NCBI GenBank assembly: GCA_031551145.1
Contig: JAVBNZ010000027.1
Coordinates: 1-42,082, forward strand
DNA length: 42,082 bases
DNA from: WRKB01 sp031551145
Lineage (GTDB): Bacteria; Desulfobacterota; Desulfovibrionia; Desulfovibrionales; Desulfovibrionaceae
Reading direction: 5' to 3'
Both the position numbers and the translations under genes were made by a program. The notes beneath the pieces are model-generated. The model did no database searches. It was given only the letters and a program-made list of their open reading frames with translations, and had not been told where the DNA came from. Each line of letters starts with the position of its first letter. Position 1 is the first letter of the stretch. Shown piece by piece: positions 7,952-15,109 of this stretch.

Positions 7952-8212
7952 TCTCTGTTCCTCGTCGCGGGGTGGATGTTGGAACGGGTGTATACCGTCC
8001 CGGCGCGAAAGAAAAGCGGCAGCGGAGTCAATTCGGCGTGATGCCGCGTCAGAGCGGTCTTTTTGCTCCGGTCACGTACGAGAAGAGTACGCTTCCTTCG
8101 CAAAAAGGCCCGCTCTTCCTTGCCTGACGCCGAATTGACTCCACTGCCCTGTAAGTTGACCTGAACGCCGGAGGCGGATAGCCTGAAAATCATACCTCAA
8201 CAGGAGTACGGC
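7952..8212. other. Divergent intergenic region holding a structured repeat
   Basis: 261 nt between the NeuB gene (minus) and a small exported protein (plus). Most of it is occupied by the structured repeat at 8024-8142. The plus-strand gene has a clear CAGGAG site. No clear sigma-70 promoter was picked out. Confidence 0.5.
8024..8142. repeat. Structured dispersed repeat, copy A
   Basis: Outer arms GGAGTCAATTCGGCGT (8024-8039) and its exact complement (8127-8142) form a perfect 16-bp inverted repeat. Inside, AGCGG-TCTTTTTGC (8053-8066) pairs with GCAAAAAGGCCCGCT (8100-8114) with one bulge. In the centre CGTAC-GAGAAGA-GTACG (8075-8091) forms a hairpin. The core matches copy B at 19846-19908. 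Confidence 0.85.
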
Positions 8213-8641
8213 ATGCGTTTTCTTCTGATGGCCCTGTTTCTGGGGGTAATCGTCTGGCTGGGGCTGCACCAGTGCACCAACGTCACGCGCAGCACCCTGG
8301 TGCTCAACCCCTCCGATTCCTTCCCGGCGGACAAAAAACAGGCGCTCGGGCAAAACGTGGCGCGCATTCTGCCGCACTGCCCCGGCCTGCAAAAGCTGGG
8401 AGCCGTGCTTGAGTTTACGAATCTTACGGAACAGGACGGCGTGACCGTTATTTCCCTGCACGCCCCGGACAACGCGGATATCCCGGCCGAATGGGGCGCG
8501 CGGGGACGCGACTGCGCGTTCAGGATCAGCCAAAGCGAGCTGGATCTGGGCAGCAACGGCGCCTGTCAGGCGCTTTGCCTCGGCAAACTGGGCAGTCAGG
8601 GATTGCCTGTGAAGAAAAATCTGGCCCGACCCGCTGAATAA
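8213..8641 (+). CDS. Small membrane-anchored or exported protein, unknown function
   Basis: 142 residues beginning MRFLLMALFLGVIVWLGLHQ, one membrane segment or uncleaved signal. Four of its cysteines lie in the C-terminal two-thirds (PHCPGL, RDCAF, GACQALCL). I do not recognise a family. The ATG at 8213 has CAGGAG 7 nt upstream. The next gene starts 72 nt downstream on the same strand, so co-transcription is possible. The protein probably faces the periplasm. Confidence 0.7.
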   Translation: MRFLLMALFLGVIVWLGLHQCTNVTRSTLVLNPSDSFPADKKQALGQNVARILPHCPGLQKLGAVLEFTNLTEQDGVTVISLHAPDNADIPAEWGARGRDCAFRISQSELDLGSNGACQALCLGKLGSQGLPVKKNLARPAE

Positions 8642-8713
8642 GAGAGCAGAGCTGCCCACGCTGCGAGGATTTTTGTGCTCCGCCGAGGAAGAACGCTTTT
8701 TTATGGAGGGAGT

Positions 8714-9382
8714 ATGAACCACAGCGTAAGCCTGCTCGAACTCGCCCGCATAAACCTGCAGCGCGCCGTCAAGCCGGGCTCCCTGGCCGTGGACGGCACG
8801 GCGGGCAACGGCAACGACACCCTGTTTCTGGCCGAACTGGTCGGCCTCAAGGGGCTGGTGCTCGCCTTCGACATCCGGCCTGAAGCCCTGGAAGCCACCC
8901 GCGCGCTGCTGGAACAGACAAAAATGTCGGATCGGGTGCGCCTTTTCCTGACCGGACACGAGAACATCGCGGCCTGCCTGGCGGGCAGTTCCGTGCCGCC
9001 CGCCTCGGCGCGTCTGGCCGCCGGCCTGGCCGCCGTGAACGCGCCCGACCCCGGACAGTATCTGGCCGGCAACAACAAGGTGAGCGGGGCCATGTTCAAC
9101 CTGGGCTTTCTGCCGGGCAGCGAAAAGGAAATCGTCACCCGGCCGAGCACCACCCTGGCGGCCCTGAACGGCCTTTTGCCGGCCCTGCTGCCCGAGGCTG
9201 TGGTGTCCGTTCACTGTTACAGCGGGCATGACGGCGGCGGGGAAGAAACCAAGGCCGTGCTGGAATGGGCGCGGAGCCTGCCGGAAAAATTCTGGCGCGT
9301 CTACCGTTACGAAACCCTGAACAAACGCCGGGGAGCGGAAAATCTGCTGCTGGTGGAGCGCCGTTCCGTCCTTTCCCGTTGA
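8714..9382 (+). CDS. Class I SAM methyltransferase, MnmM/YtqB-like (PF06962 type)
   Basis: 222 residues. Motif I is DGTAGNGNDTLFLAELVG, followed by the acidic strand end in LAFDIRPEAL. The C-terminal half has FNLGFLPGSEKEIVTRPST, a hallmark of the YtqB/MnmM group (NLGYLPGG.K.IVT). MnmM methylates the 5-aminomethyl group at wobble uridine 34 of some tRNAs; assigning that reaction here is inference from similarity. The start was set at the ATG with GGAGGGAGT upstream; an in-frame ATG 13 codons earlier lacks such a site. Confidence 0.8.
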   Translation: MNHSVSLLELARINLQRAVKPGSLAVDGTAGNGNDTLFLAELVGLKGLVLAFDIRPEALEATRALLEQTKMSDRVRLFLTGHENIAACLAGSSVPPASARLAAGLAAVNAPDPGQYLAGNNKVSGAMFNLGFLPGSEKEIVTRPSTTLAALNGLLPALLPEAVVSVHCYSGHDGGGEETKAVLEWARSLPEKFWRVYRYETLNKRRGAENLLLVERRSVLSR

Positions 9383-9607
9383 CGCCGGAACGTTGCAAAA
9401 GGAATCCGCTCCTGGACCAGCCGATTTTTTTTGAAAAAGCTTTCCGAATATCGGGTAAAGAAATTGAACCTCCATCCCGGTCATTTGTTGCAGAAAATGC
9501 GGACCGGGCAAAAAACTTGAACGCCGGGCAACGGAAAGCACACGCGGCGGATGGAAATAACATACTAAATACACTTATCTTTTTTTTATAAAAATGAAAG
9601 AGCCGTT

Positions 9608-9624
9608 TTGGCACGACCCTTGCT
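9608..9624 (+). promoter_or_regulatory. Sigma-54 promoter (full consensus)
   Basis: TTGGCACG-ACCC-TTGCT matches the sigma-54 consensus YTGGCACG-N4-TTGCW at every defined base. The GG (9610) and GC (9622) elements are 12 nt apart, as required. Transcription should start near 9635 on the plus strand. The next plus-strand gene starts at 10124, so the transcript is either a small RNA or has a leader of about 490 nt. Confidence 0.8.
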
Positions 9625-9634
9625 ATACTCTGAG

Positions 9635-9710
9635 TACCTTCCTTCCTTTTTTGCAACCAGCTTTCCTTCAGAGACGGCCTGCCCTTCGGGGCAGGCCGTT
9701 CTCGTTGCCG
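9635..9710 (+). ncRNA. Candidate sigma-54-dependent small RNA
   Basis: From the predicted start near 9635 the RNA would have a C/U-rich single-stranded part (CCTTCCTTCC and CTTTCCTTC) able to pair with ribosome sites. An 11-bp perfect hairpin with a UUCG loop follows (ACGGCCTGCCC 9674-9684, loop 9685-9688, complement 9689-9699), then TTCTCGTT. This is the layout of a small regulatory RNA with an intrinsic terminator, but the U-tract is poor. Ends are inferred. Confidence 0.4.
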
Positions 9711-9849
9711 GCTGAGGGGCTTTCCGGCTTGGGCGACAAACCGCCGCGCAACGGCAGTGTGGCAGGGCGGCGCCTTGACAATCGCTGCCCTGCTGTGAGC
9801 GCCAAAGCAAGTGGTTTGCCTTGGCTGTCGCACACGGCATGGAGCCTCC

Positions 9850-9904
9850 CCAAATATCGGCACAAAGTGACCATATTCGGGCAAAAAAACCAAATATCGG
9901 CACA
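9850..9904. promoter_or_regulatory. Array of three related motifs, possible regulator sites
   Basis: CCAAATATCGGCACA occurs exactly at 9850-9864 and 9890-9904, 40 nt apart. A related CCATATTCGGGCA lies between them at 9871-9883. The spacing of about 20 nt places all three on one face of the DNA helix. A weaker GAATATCGGG lies at about 9446. They lie 220-275 nt upstream of the YihU-like gene. Confidence 0.4.
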
Positions 9905-10083
9905 CGCCGCGCTATGACGTCCGAAGGATCCTTGCCGGGCCGCAGCCTGCGGGGTTTGCGCCTCGTGGAATATATATTGCTGTTCAAAACATGCGCACTG
10001 CATAATATCAAAAACGCATTGATCAGATAACTTGCCGGAAAAATAGTTGTTTTTCGGTTCAATATGCCGAACGGCTTTAAACA

Positions 10084-10098
10084 GGCACGTCGAGTGCC
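10084..10098 (+). promoter_or_regulatory. Hairpin beside the ribosome site of the YihU-like gene
   Basis: GGCAC (10084-10088) pairs with GTGCC (10094-10098) around GTCGA; a second GTGCC-like arm follows at once. The AAGGAG ribosome site starts about 12 nt downstream. It could affect translation, but this is inference. Confidence 0.3.
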
Positions 10099-10123
10099 GG
10101 CGTGCCGCACAAGGAGTAGAGTT

Positions 10124-11002
10124 ATGCATGTAGGGTTTATCGGCCTTGGAATGATGGGCGGGGGCATGTCCGCCAACCTTTTGAAAGCCGGGCATACCGT
10201 CACCGGGTTTGACCTCTCGCCCGCTTCGCTGGAACGCCACGTCAAAGCCGGGGGCCTGGCGGCCAAATCGGCACGGGAAGCAGCGGCTGAAGCGGAGGTG
10301 CTCATCACCATGCTGCCCAACGGACCGGATGTGGAAGCCGTTCTTTTCGGCAAGGACGATGTGGCCGCCCATATGAAACCCGGGTCCATCGTGATGGAGT
10401 GCAGCACCATTCTGCCCCAGGTCACCGACAGCGTGGCCGGTCGCCTCAAATCCATGGGATTGGCCATGCTGGATGCCCCCATCGGACGCACTTCGGATCA
10501 TGCCTGGGCCGGCACGCTGATCTTTATGGTCGGCGGAGAAGCGGCCCATCTGGAAAGAGTTCGTCCCCTTCTTGATGCCATGGGCGAAGTGACCCATCAC
10601 TGCGGTTCGGTGGGTTCGGGGATACGGGCCAAAATAATCAACAACTATATGTCCATAGTGCTTAATGTCCTCACGGCGGAAGCGTTGACCCTGGCGGAAA
10701 AATTTCATCTGGACCGGGATACCCTCATCAAGGTGCTCATGGGCACCCCCGCCGGACGCTCGCATTTGACCACCACCTATCCCGCCAAGGTTTTCAAGGA
10801 TGACGTGAGCGCGGCCTTTATGCTGGATCTGGCCGCCAAAGATCTGGGACTGGCACTGCAGACGGGAGCCGCCGAGGGCGTTCCCCTGGCCACCGGCGCC
10901 GCCGCCCAGCAGATATACAATATAGCGCGGAGCCATGGCCACGGACGGGAAGACTGGACTTCCATGCTGGTGAACATGCGCGAATTGGCGGGATTAAAGT
11001 AG
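10124..11002 (+). CDS. Beta-hydroxyacid dehydrogenase, probable sulfolactaldehyde reductase (YihU-like)
   Basis: 292 residues. The N-terminal Rossmann motif is GFIGLGMMGGGMSANLL. The substrate half matches E. coli YihU strongly: APIGRTS, GIRAKIINNYMSI, GTPAGRSHLTTTYPAKV, AFMLDLAAKDLGLAL and GREDW. YihU interconverts 3-sulfolactaldehyde and 2,3-dihydroxypropane-1-sulfonate. As I recall, its sulfonate-binding residues are Arg123, Asn174 and Ser178. The same residues occur here as Arg122, Asn173 and Ser177. Use of C3 sulfonates fits a sulfite-respiring gut anaerobe. Generic 3-hydroxyisobutyrate or tartronate semialdehyde activity is the alternative. The start ATG follows AAGGAG. No partner sulfonate genes are adjacent. 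Confidence 0.8.
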   Translation: MHVGFIGLGMMGGGMSANLLKAGHTVTGFDLSPASLERHVKAGGLAAKSAREAAAEAEVLITMLPNGPDVEAVLFGKDDVAAHMKPGSIVMECSTILPQVTDSVAGRLKSMGLAMLDAPIGRTSDHAWAGTLIFMVGGEAAHLERVRPLLDAMGEVTHHCGSVGSGIRAKIINNYMSIVLNVLTAEALTLAEKFHLDRDTLIKVLMGTPAGRSHLTTTYPAKVFKDDVSAAFMLDLAAKDLGLALQTGAAEGVPLATGAAAQQIYNIARSHGHGREDWTSMLVNMRELAGLK

Positions 11003-11030
11003 ACGTTCCAAACGGCGTGAAGGTCGTTTA

Positions 11031-11072
11031 CGGAAGCGGCGACTCCCGGGCGTTGCCGCTTCCGCTTTTTCA
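11031..11072 (+). terminator. Rho-independent terminator of the YihU-like gene
   Basis: GGAAGCGGC (from 11032) pairs with GCCGCTTCC around a loop of about 14 nt, followed by GCTTTTTC. It lies 30 nt after the stop and also faces the convergent cyclase gene. Confidence 0.8.
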
Positions 11073-11080
11073 TCCGGTTT

Positions 11081-11995
11081 TCAGATGGAAACCGGCGTGC
11101 AGCAGTTTCGGCCGCACTGCTTGCTTCTATACAGGGCCTTGTCCGCCCGTTCGAGCAGTTCGGCCCGCGTTTCGCCCGGCCTGGGCAGCGCGCCGCCTAT
11201 GGAAAGCGTGACGTCCACAGGGCGGCCGTCGTGCTCTATGCGTATGTTCCGGGCCAGTTCGCACAGCTTGTTGCCGATCCCCGTGAGCGCGGCGGCGTTT
11301 GTTCCGACCACGATCACCAGAAATTCGTCCCCTCCCCAGCGCACAAGCAGGTCGGCCGCCCGCAGATTGAGGCGGATCATGGAAGTCACTTCAACCAGCA
11401 CGCGGTCGCCGGCGGCATGCCCCAGCCTGTCGTTGATCTGCTTGAAATGGTCGAGATCGATCAGCAGCACGCCGAACGATGCGGACGAGGCATGAAAGGC
11501 GTCCAGGGCCTTGTCCAGCATGGCCTCGCCGTAGTTGCGCCGGGCCGCCCGGGTCAGCGGCTCCACATAGGCCAGATTGTTGAGTTCGTGCAGAAGATCC
11601 GACACTTCGTCCGTTACGCCCAGCTTGCGGAACACTTCCATGGCGCCGATGATTTCGCCCTGCCCGTTGCGGCAGGGGAGCGTGCGCAGGAACACCGGCA
11701 CGGAGACGCCGTTCTTGTTCAACAGGGACACCTGGGCCTCACGCACTTCGCCGTCTTTCAACGTCTCCTGGAGCGGACAGCCCAGCCTGCACAGGATTTT
11801 TGAATCGCAGTGGTGCGAAAGCAGGTCTTCGCCGCACTGCCGGCCGAGCACGTCCCCCACCGTGTAGCCGGTCAGTTCCTCGGCGCTTTTGTTCCAGTGG
11901 ACAATCGTCTTGCTCTTGTCCACTATGTACAGGGAATCCCACAAATTCTCGAAAAGCTGCGCCACGTTGTCGTTCACGAGTTGATCACGGGTCAA
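11081..11995 (-). CDS. PAS-GGDEF diguanylate cyclase
   Basis: 304 residues. Residues 10-130 form a PAS domain (NLWDSLYIVDKSKTIVHWNKSAE...), with a Cys/His-rich insert, C-x8-HC-x5-C-x3-CP, seen in a group of PAS proteins and possibly binding a metal or cluster. Residues 145-304 form the cyclase domain: FGVLLIDLDHFKQINDRLGH and the signature RWGGDEFL. An inhibitory I-site RxxD (RAAD) lies exactly five residues before GGDEF, so product inhibition by cyclic di-GMP is expected. The start is TTG at 11995 after GAGG with a 6-nt spacer; the ATG at 12000 is out of frame. Cytosolic, no membrane segment. Confidence 0.9.
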   Translation of the reverse strand: MTRDQLVNDNVAQLFENLWDSLYIVDKSKTIVHWNKSAEELTGYTVGDVLGRQCGEDLLSHHCDSKILCRLGCPLQETLKDGEVREAQVSLLNKNGVSVPVFLRTLPCRNGQGEIIGAMEVFRKLGVTDEVSDLLHELNNLAYVEPLTRAARRNYGEAMLDKALDAFHASSASFGVLLIDLDHFKQINDRLGHAAGDRVLVEVTSMIRLNLRAADLLVRWGGDEFLVIVVGTNAAALTGIGNKLCELARNIRIEHDGRPVDVTLSIGGALPRPGETRAELLERADKALYRSKQCGRNCCTPVSI

Positions 11996-12308
11996 GGCAT
12001 ACCTCGTTGCGAAAGAGGAGGAGTATGTTGCGGTTGTTCACTGGGGAAACGGGAATGTCATGCAGGGCGCCTTCGGCGCCTTGCCGTTCGTTTTCGGTGC
12101 GGCGCATAGTGGCCTTTTTATTATGTGAAGTCAAAATATCCGCGTGGAAAAGATCGTACGTCACTGTTATGTTTTGTTGTTATTGCGGATTTTTTTGTCG
12201 CAAACAGATTATTTTTTGTTTTCCTGTATTTTCAAGAACCGCAAGATCAGTGTATAGATGGTTATGTAGATGTATGCCTGCAAAAATATCATCCCTACGA
12301 AACGCCAT
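11996..12308. other. AT-rich intergenic region before the channel gene
   Basis: 313 nt, notably AT-rich from about 12115 to 12300 compared with its neighbours. No convincing terminator or gene was found. It must contain the promoters of the divergent cyclase and channel genes, but no strong box pair stood out. Confidence 0.4.
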
Positions 12309-12776
12309 ATGCTGAGTCAACTTTTCCATATTATCACACTTGCACTGATAACCGTGTCCATCCACGGCCTGTACAGCGCCTTCCTTCTCGCCCGCCTGCA
12401 CAGGCGCCGCGAAAGAAAACACCGCATACGCCACGATCTGCGCGGTTATCTCCCCATTCTGGGCGAGGTCGTCGTGCTGCTGCTTCTCATGCACTTTGCC
12501 GAAGCAACGGTCTGGGCGGTTTTTTACCTTCTGGCCCACGGCCTGCCCGACCTGGAAACGGCCCTGTATTTCTCCCTCACCAGCTACACGACCATAGGCT
12601 ACGGCGATGTGCTGCTGCCGCCGAAACTGCGTATGATCGGAGTGAGCGAGGGCCTGGTCGGTACCTTTATGTGCGGCTGGTCCGTGGCGATAGTGGTGGC
12701 GATTCTGCAGGAAATAGCGCGCGACAGCGCGGCGCGGCCTCCGGCGGACGGCGGGCGCGGGAATACGGCTGCATGA
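12309..12776 (+). CDS. Two-TM potassium-channel-like protein
   Basis: 155 residues from the ATG at 12309 (an ATG 13 codons earlier at 12270 is also in frame; neither has a good ribosome site). There are hydrophobic segments near residues 5-30, 50-75 and 105-130, and a pore helix with the potassium selectivity filter TSYTTIGYGDV between the last two. The C-terminus is short and hydrophilic, with no obvious ligand-binding domain. It probably is a K+-selective channel of the Ion_trans_2 type in the inner membrane. The upstream DNA is unusually AT-rich. Confidence 0.8.
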   Translation: MLSQLFHIITLALITVSIHGLYSAFLLARLHRRRERKHRIRHDLRGYLPILGEVVVLLLLMHFAEATVWAVFYLLAHGLPDLETALYFSLTSYTTIGYGDVLLPPKLRMIGVSEGLVGTFMCGWSVAIVVAILQEIARDSAARPPADGGRGNTAA

Positions 12777-12789
12777 CGAATGGCTGTTT

Positions 12790-13482
12790 TTATGTCACCA
12801 GTTCCAATACTTCAGCCGGGGTCATGTCCATGCGCAGGGGCAGGAGCGCAAGACGCCGGAAATCCTCCCGGCTGTCCATGTCCAGCCGTATTTCCGGGTG
12901 CCGCAGCGCCGGATCGGGCGGGTCAAAAGTGCGGATGTCGAAACGCGCCGCATTGTCCCAGATATAGGAAAGGCAGTGCTCGCGGTGCCTCGGGTCCGAC
13001 GCTTCGGCCGCGATGCGTTCCAGCAGGCTGAAGGAGAGCATTTCCGCGCCCAGGCCGTCGGGATAGGCGTTGCCCTGCGGTATGTGATTGTAGGCGTAGT
13101 CGCAGCCCGCGCTCTCGTAAAAGCGGATCAGGTGATCGATCTCCCCGCCCCAGATCAGCGGATTGTCCGCGCAGATGCGCACCACCCGCGAAGCATTGTG
13201 CGCCGCGCCGGCCGCGCGGAAACGCTCCAGCACGTCGTTCTCCGGCCCGGCAAAAACAGCGATGCGCGCGTCCAAAGGCATGAGACGTTCCCGCACGTGC
13301 GCGGCCAGCACCTCGTCCAGTTCCGTGTCCGGCACCGCCACCACAATACGGTCCAGCAGCTTCGATTTTGCCGCGCGCAACACCACCCAGTCGATCAGCG
13401 GAGCGCCCCGCAGGCAGAGCAGGGTTTTCATCGGCAGACGGCTTGATCCCAGCCGCGCCTGGACTAAGGCCACGGTACTCAT
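12790..13482 (-). CDS. SpsF-like cytidylyltransferase family protein
   Basis: 230 residues of the CTP_transf_3/SpsF type. The nucleotide-binding loop is VALVQARLGSSRLPMKTL, followed by LIDWVVLRAAKSKLLDRIVVAVPD, RVVRICADNPLI and a late IRLDMDSREDFRRL. Such proteins transfer CMP to an acidic sugar in surface-polysaccharide pathways. The ATG has GGAGG upstream. It lies 25 nt after the fusion gene, last in the four-gene minus-strand operon. Two nucleotidyltransferase domains in one operon suggest either two activated sugars or one domain with a changed role. Confidence 0.85.
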   Translation of the reverse strand: MSTVALVQARLGSSRLPMKTLLCLRGAPLIDWVVLRAAKSKLLDRIVVAVPDTELDEVLAAHVRERLMPLDARIAVFAGPENDVLERFRAAGAAHNASRVVRICADNPLIWGGEIDHLIRFYESAGCDYAYNHIPQGNAYPDGLGAEMLSFSLLERIAAEASDPRHREHCLSYIWDNAARFDIRTFDPPDPALRHPEIRLDMDSREDFRRLALLPLRMDMTPAEVLELVT

Positions 13483-13507
13483 GATGCGCCTCCGGCGGGC
13501 AGAGAGA

Positions 13508-15109
13508 TTATTCTTTCAACAGCTCCAACATGCGGCGGACGACCTGGGCCTTGTTTTTCTCGAACTGGAAGCGATCCTGCCGCTTGAAGAGGGCGGCGCG
13601 CACGGCGGGCTTGAGCAGGCGCAGAAAGGCGCGGCGCAGCTTTTTCGCGTCAAAATGCGGGTTCATGAGACCCAGGTTGATGAAGCCGTTGGCCGGCGCG
13701 GCAAAGCGGTGGCTCAGCTCCCGTTCGTGATGGGCAAGCACGAGGGCCGGCACGCGCATGTGGGCAAGCTCGTACACCGTGCGGCCGGCGGAGCAGATGG
13801 CCAGATCCGCGCCTTCCATCATGCGCGACATGACGTTGGTGGCGTGGGTGAAAGAGATGCGCGGGTTGCCGAGCTGCGCGAGCCGCTGCTTGAGGGTTTC
13901 GCGGTGGGCGTAGCCCGGCCCGGCCACGACGCGGATGGCTATGCCCTGTTCGCGGCAGAGGGGCTCGACCACGTCCAGCGTCTTGCGGGTAAAATCGGAA
14001 TGGTCGGTGCCGCCGAAGCTGATCAGCAGGGTGCGGGCCCCGGGCCTGAAGACGTTGCGCGCGCCGGAGGCGAATTCGTCCCGCAGGCAGAAATGTTGAT
14101 GCCCGTAAAGATAACGCTCGTCCTTGCCTTTATCGTCGTACAGGGCGTTGATGACGAGATCCGCATATTCCGCGCCGGGGCCGTCGTCCTCAAAATTCAC
14201 GACGCGCAGCCCGGCTTCTTTAAGCCGCCGCATGTAGGCGGGATCGGTATCCAGGATGTCGTTGATCACCAGATCGGGCTTGCGGGCCAACACGGCCTCG
14301 GCCGGATCGCCCTCCTGCACAAAAGTTTTATAGTCGCGTTCTGCAATGCTTTTCGCGGCCAGCTCGCTTTCGGCCGTGCAGAGAAACTCCACGGCGTGAT
14401 CCGCGATTTCGTGGGCCAGCATGAGCGCGCGAAACACATGCCCCATGCCGATGGCCGGATAGCCCGCCACCACAAAAAGCACCTTGCGCCGGGCCAGCAG
14501 TTTTTCGCAGATCCACCAGTCCTGGTAGCTGTTGATTTCTATGGCGCGGTCGTTGAGAAAATAGGGCACGGTGCGGCCTATGCGATCCGCAAGCAGAGCC
14601 TCGCCGCGCAGCATGACCAGAGCCTTGCTCTCCACCAGCGCGCCGTCGTCCTCGTCCCCCAGCAAATCGGAAATGCCCTCCGGCCTCTCTTTCCAGACGC
14701 GCCGGCGCACGCTGGTCACGGTGATCAGGCAGTTCGCCCCGGAATCGACAAAGCGGCGATACGCGTCTTCAATGTCCACCCAGGTGATGAGCGGGCAACT
14801 CGCCCGGTAGAGCAGCACGTGTTCGTATTCCCGCGCCGCCTGCTCCAGCACGCCGCGCAGCTCGGCCACGATGTCGAGCGAGGAAAAATGCAGCTCCCGG
14901 TTGTAATGCGCGCGCACGCCGCAACGTTCGCAAATGAGTTGTATTTCCCGGCTGTCCGTCACCACCAGGATGTCCTCGCCCCGGCAGACGGCGCGGGCCG
15001 TGTGGATGGCGCGTTCGATCAACGTTTCCCCGGCCAGCTTTTTCACGAGCTGGTCGGGGATCACGGCGTTCTTCTTGACGGCGGGAATGATGATGCAGCG
15101 TTGCTTCAC
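13508..15109 (-). CDS. Fusion of a KdsB/NeuA-like cytidylyltransferase and a PseG-like domain
   Basis: 533 residues. The N-terminal half (1-225) is a cytidylyltransferase whose first loop is IIIPAVKKNAVIPDQLVKKL: it has the IPA of KdsB/NeuA but lacks the usual Arg after it. The second half (about 232-533) resembles PseG/SpsG: KVLFVVAGYPAIGMGHVFRALMLA, a central LLISFGGTDHSDFTRKTL and late SRMMEGADLAICSAGRTVYELA. PseG releases UDP from a UDP-sugar before condensation. Thus one chain may carry an early and a late step. The start is GTG at 15109, overlapping the stop of the aminotransferase gene (GTGA), which implies coupling. The fusion junction near residue 228 is in frame and uninterrupted. 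Confidence 0.85.
   Translation of the reverse strand: MKQRCIIIPAVKKNAVIPDQLVKKLAGETLIERAIHTARAVCRGEDILVVTDSREIQLICERCGVRAHYNRELHFSSLDIVAELRGVLEQAAREYEHVLLYRASCPLITWVDIEDAYRRFVDSGANCLITVTSVRRRVWKERPEGISDLLGDEDDGALVESKALVMLRGEALLADRIGRTVPYFLNDRAIEINSYQDWWICEKLLARRKVLFVVAGYPAIGMGHVFRALMLAHEIADHAVEFLCTAESELAAKSIAERDYKTFVQEGDPAEAVLARKPDLVINDILDTDPAYMRRLKEAGLRVVNFEDDGPGAEYADLVINALYDDKGKDERYLYGHQHFCLRDEFASGARNVFRPGARTLLISFGGTDHSDFTRKTLDVVEPLCREQGIAIRVVAGPGYAHRETLKQRLAQLGNPRISFTHATNVMSRMMEGADLAICSAGRTVYELAHMRVPALVLAHHERELSHRFAAPANGFINLGLMNPHFDAKKLRRAFLRLLKPAVRAALFKRQDRFQFEKNKAQVVRRMLELLKE

Larger units (their letters stand above)
9383..10123. other. Long intergenic region with sigma-54 promoter, hairpin and motif array
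   Basis: 741 nt with no convincing gene. It contains a full-consensus sigma-54 promoter (9608-9624), a C/U-rich stretch followed by an 11-bp UUCG hairpin (9674-9699), a pair of GCAGGGC/GCCCTGC arms near 9770-9815, an array of three related ATATCGG-type motifs (9850-9904) and a GGCAC/GTGCC hairpin (10084-10098) next to the ribosome site of the next gene. Short open frames here lack ribosome sites. Confidence 0.6.

Noticed and set aside
8675..8713. Earlier ATG for the MnmM-like gene
   Set aside because: The 13 extra residues lack a ribosome site, whereas GGAGGGAGT precedes the ATG at 8714.
9586..10942. Long minus-strand frames across the intergenic region and YihU-like gene
   Set aside because: They overlap the strong sigma-54 promoter and the well-supported reductase, and show no family similarity.
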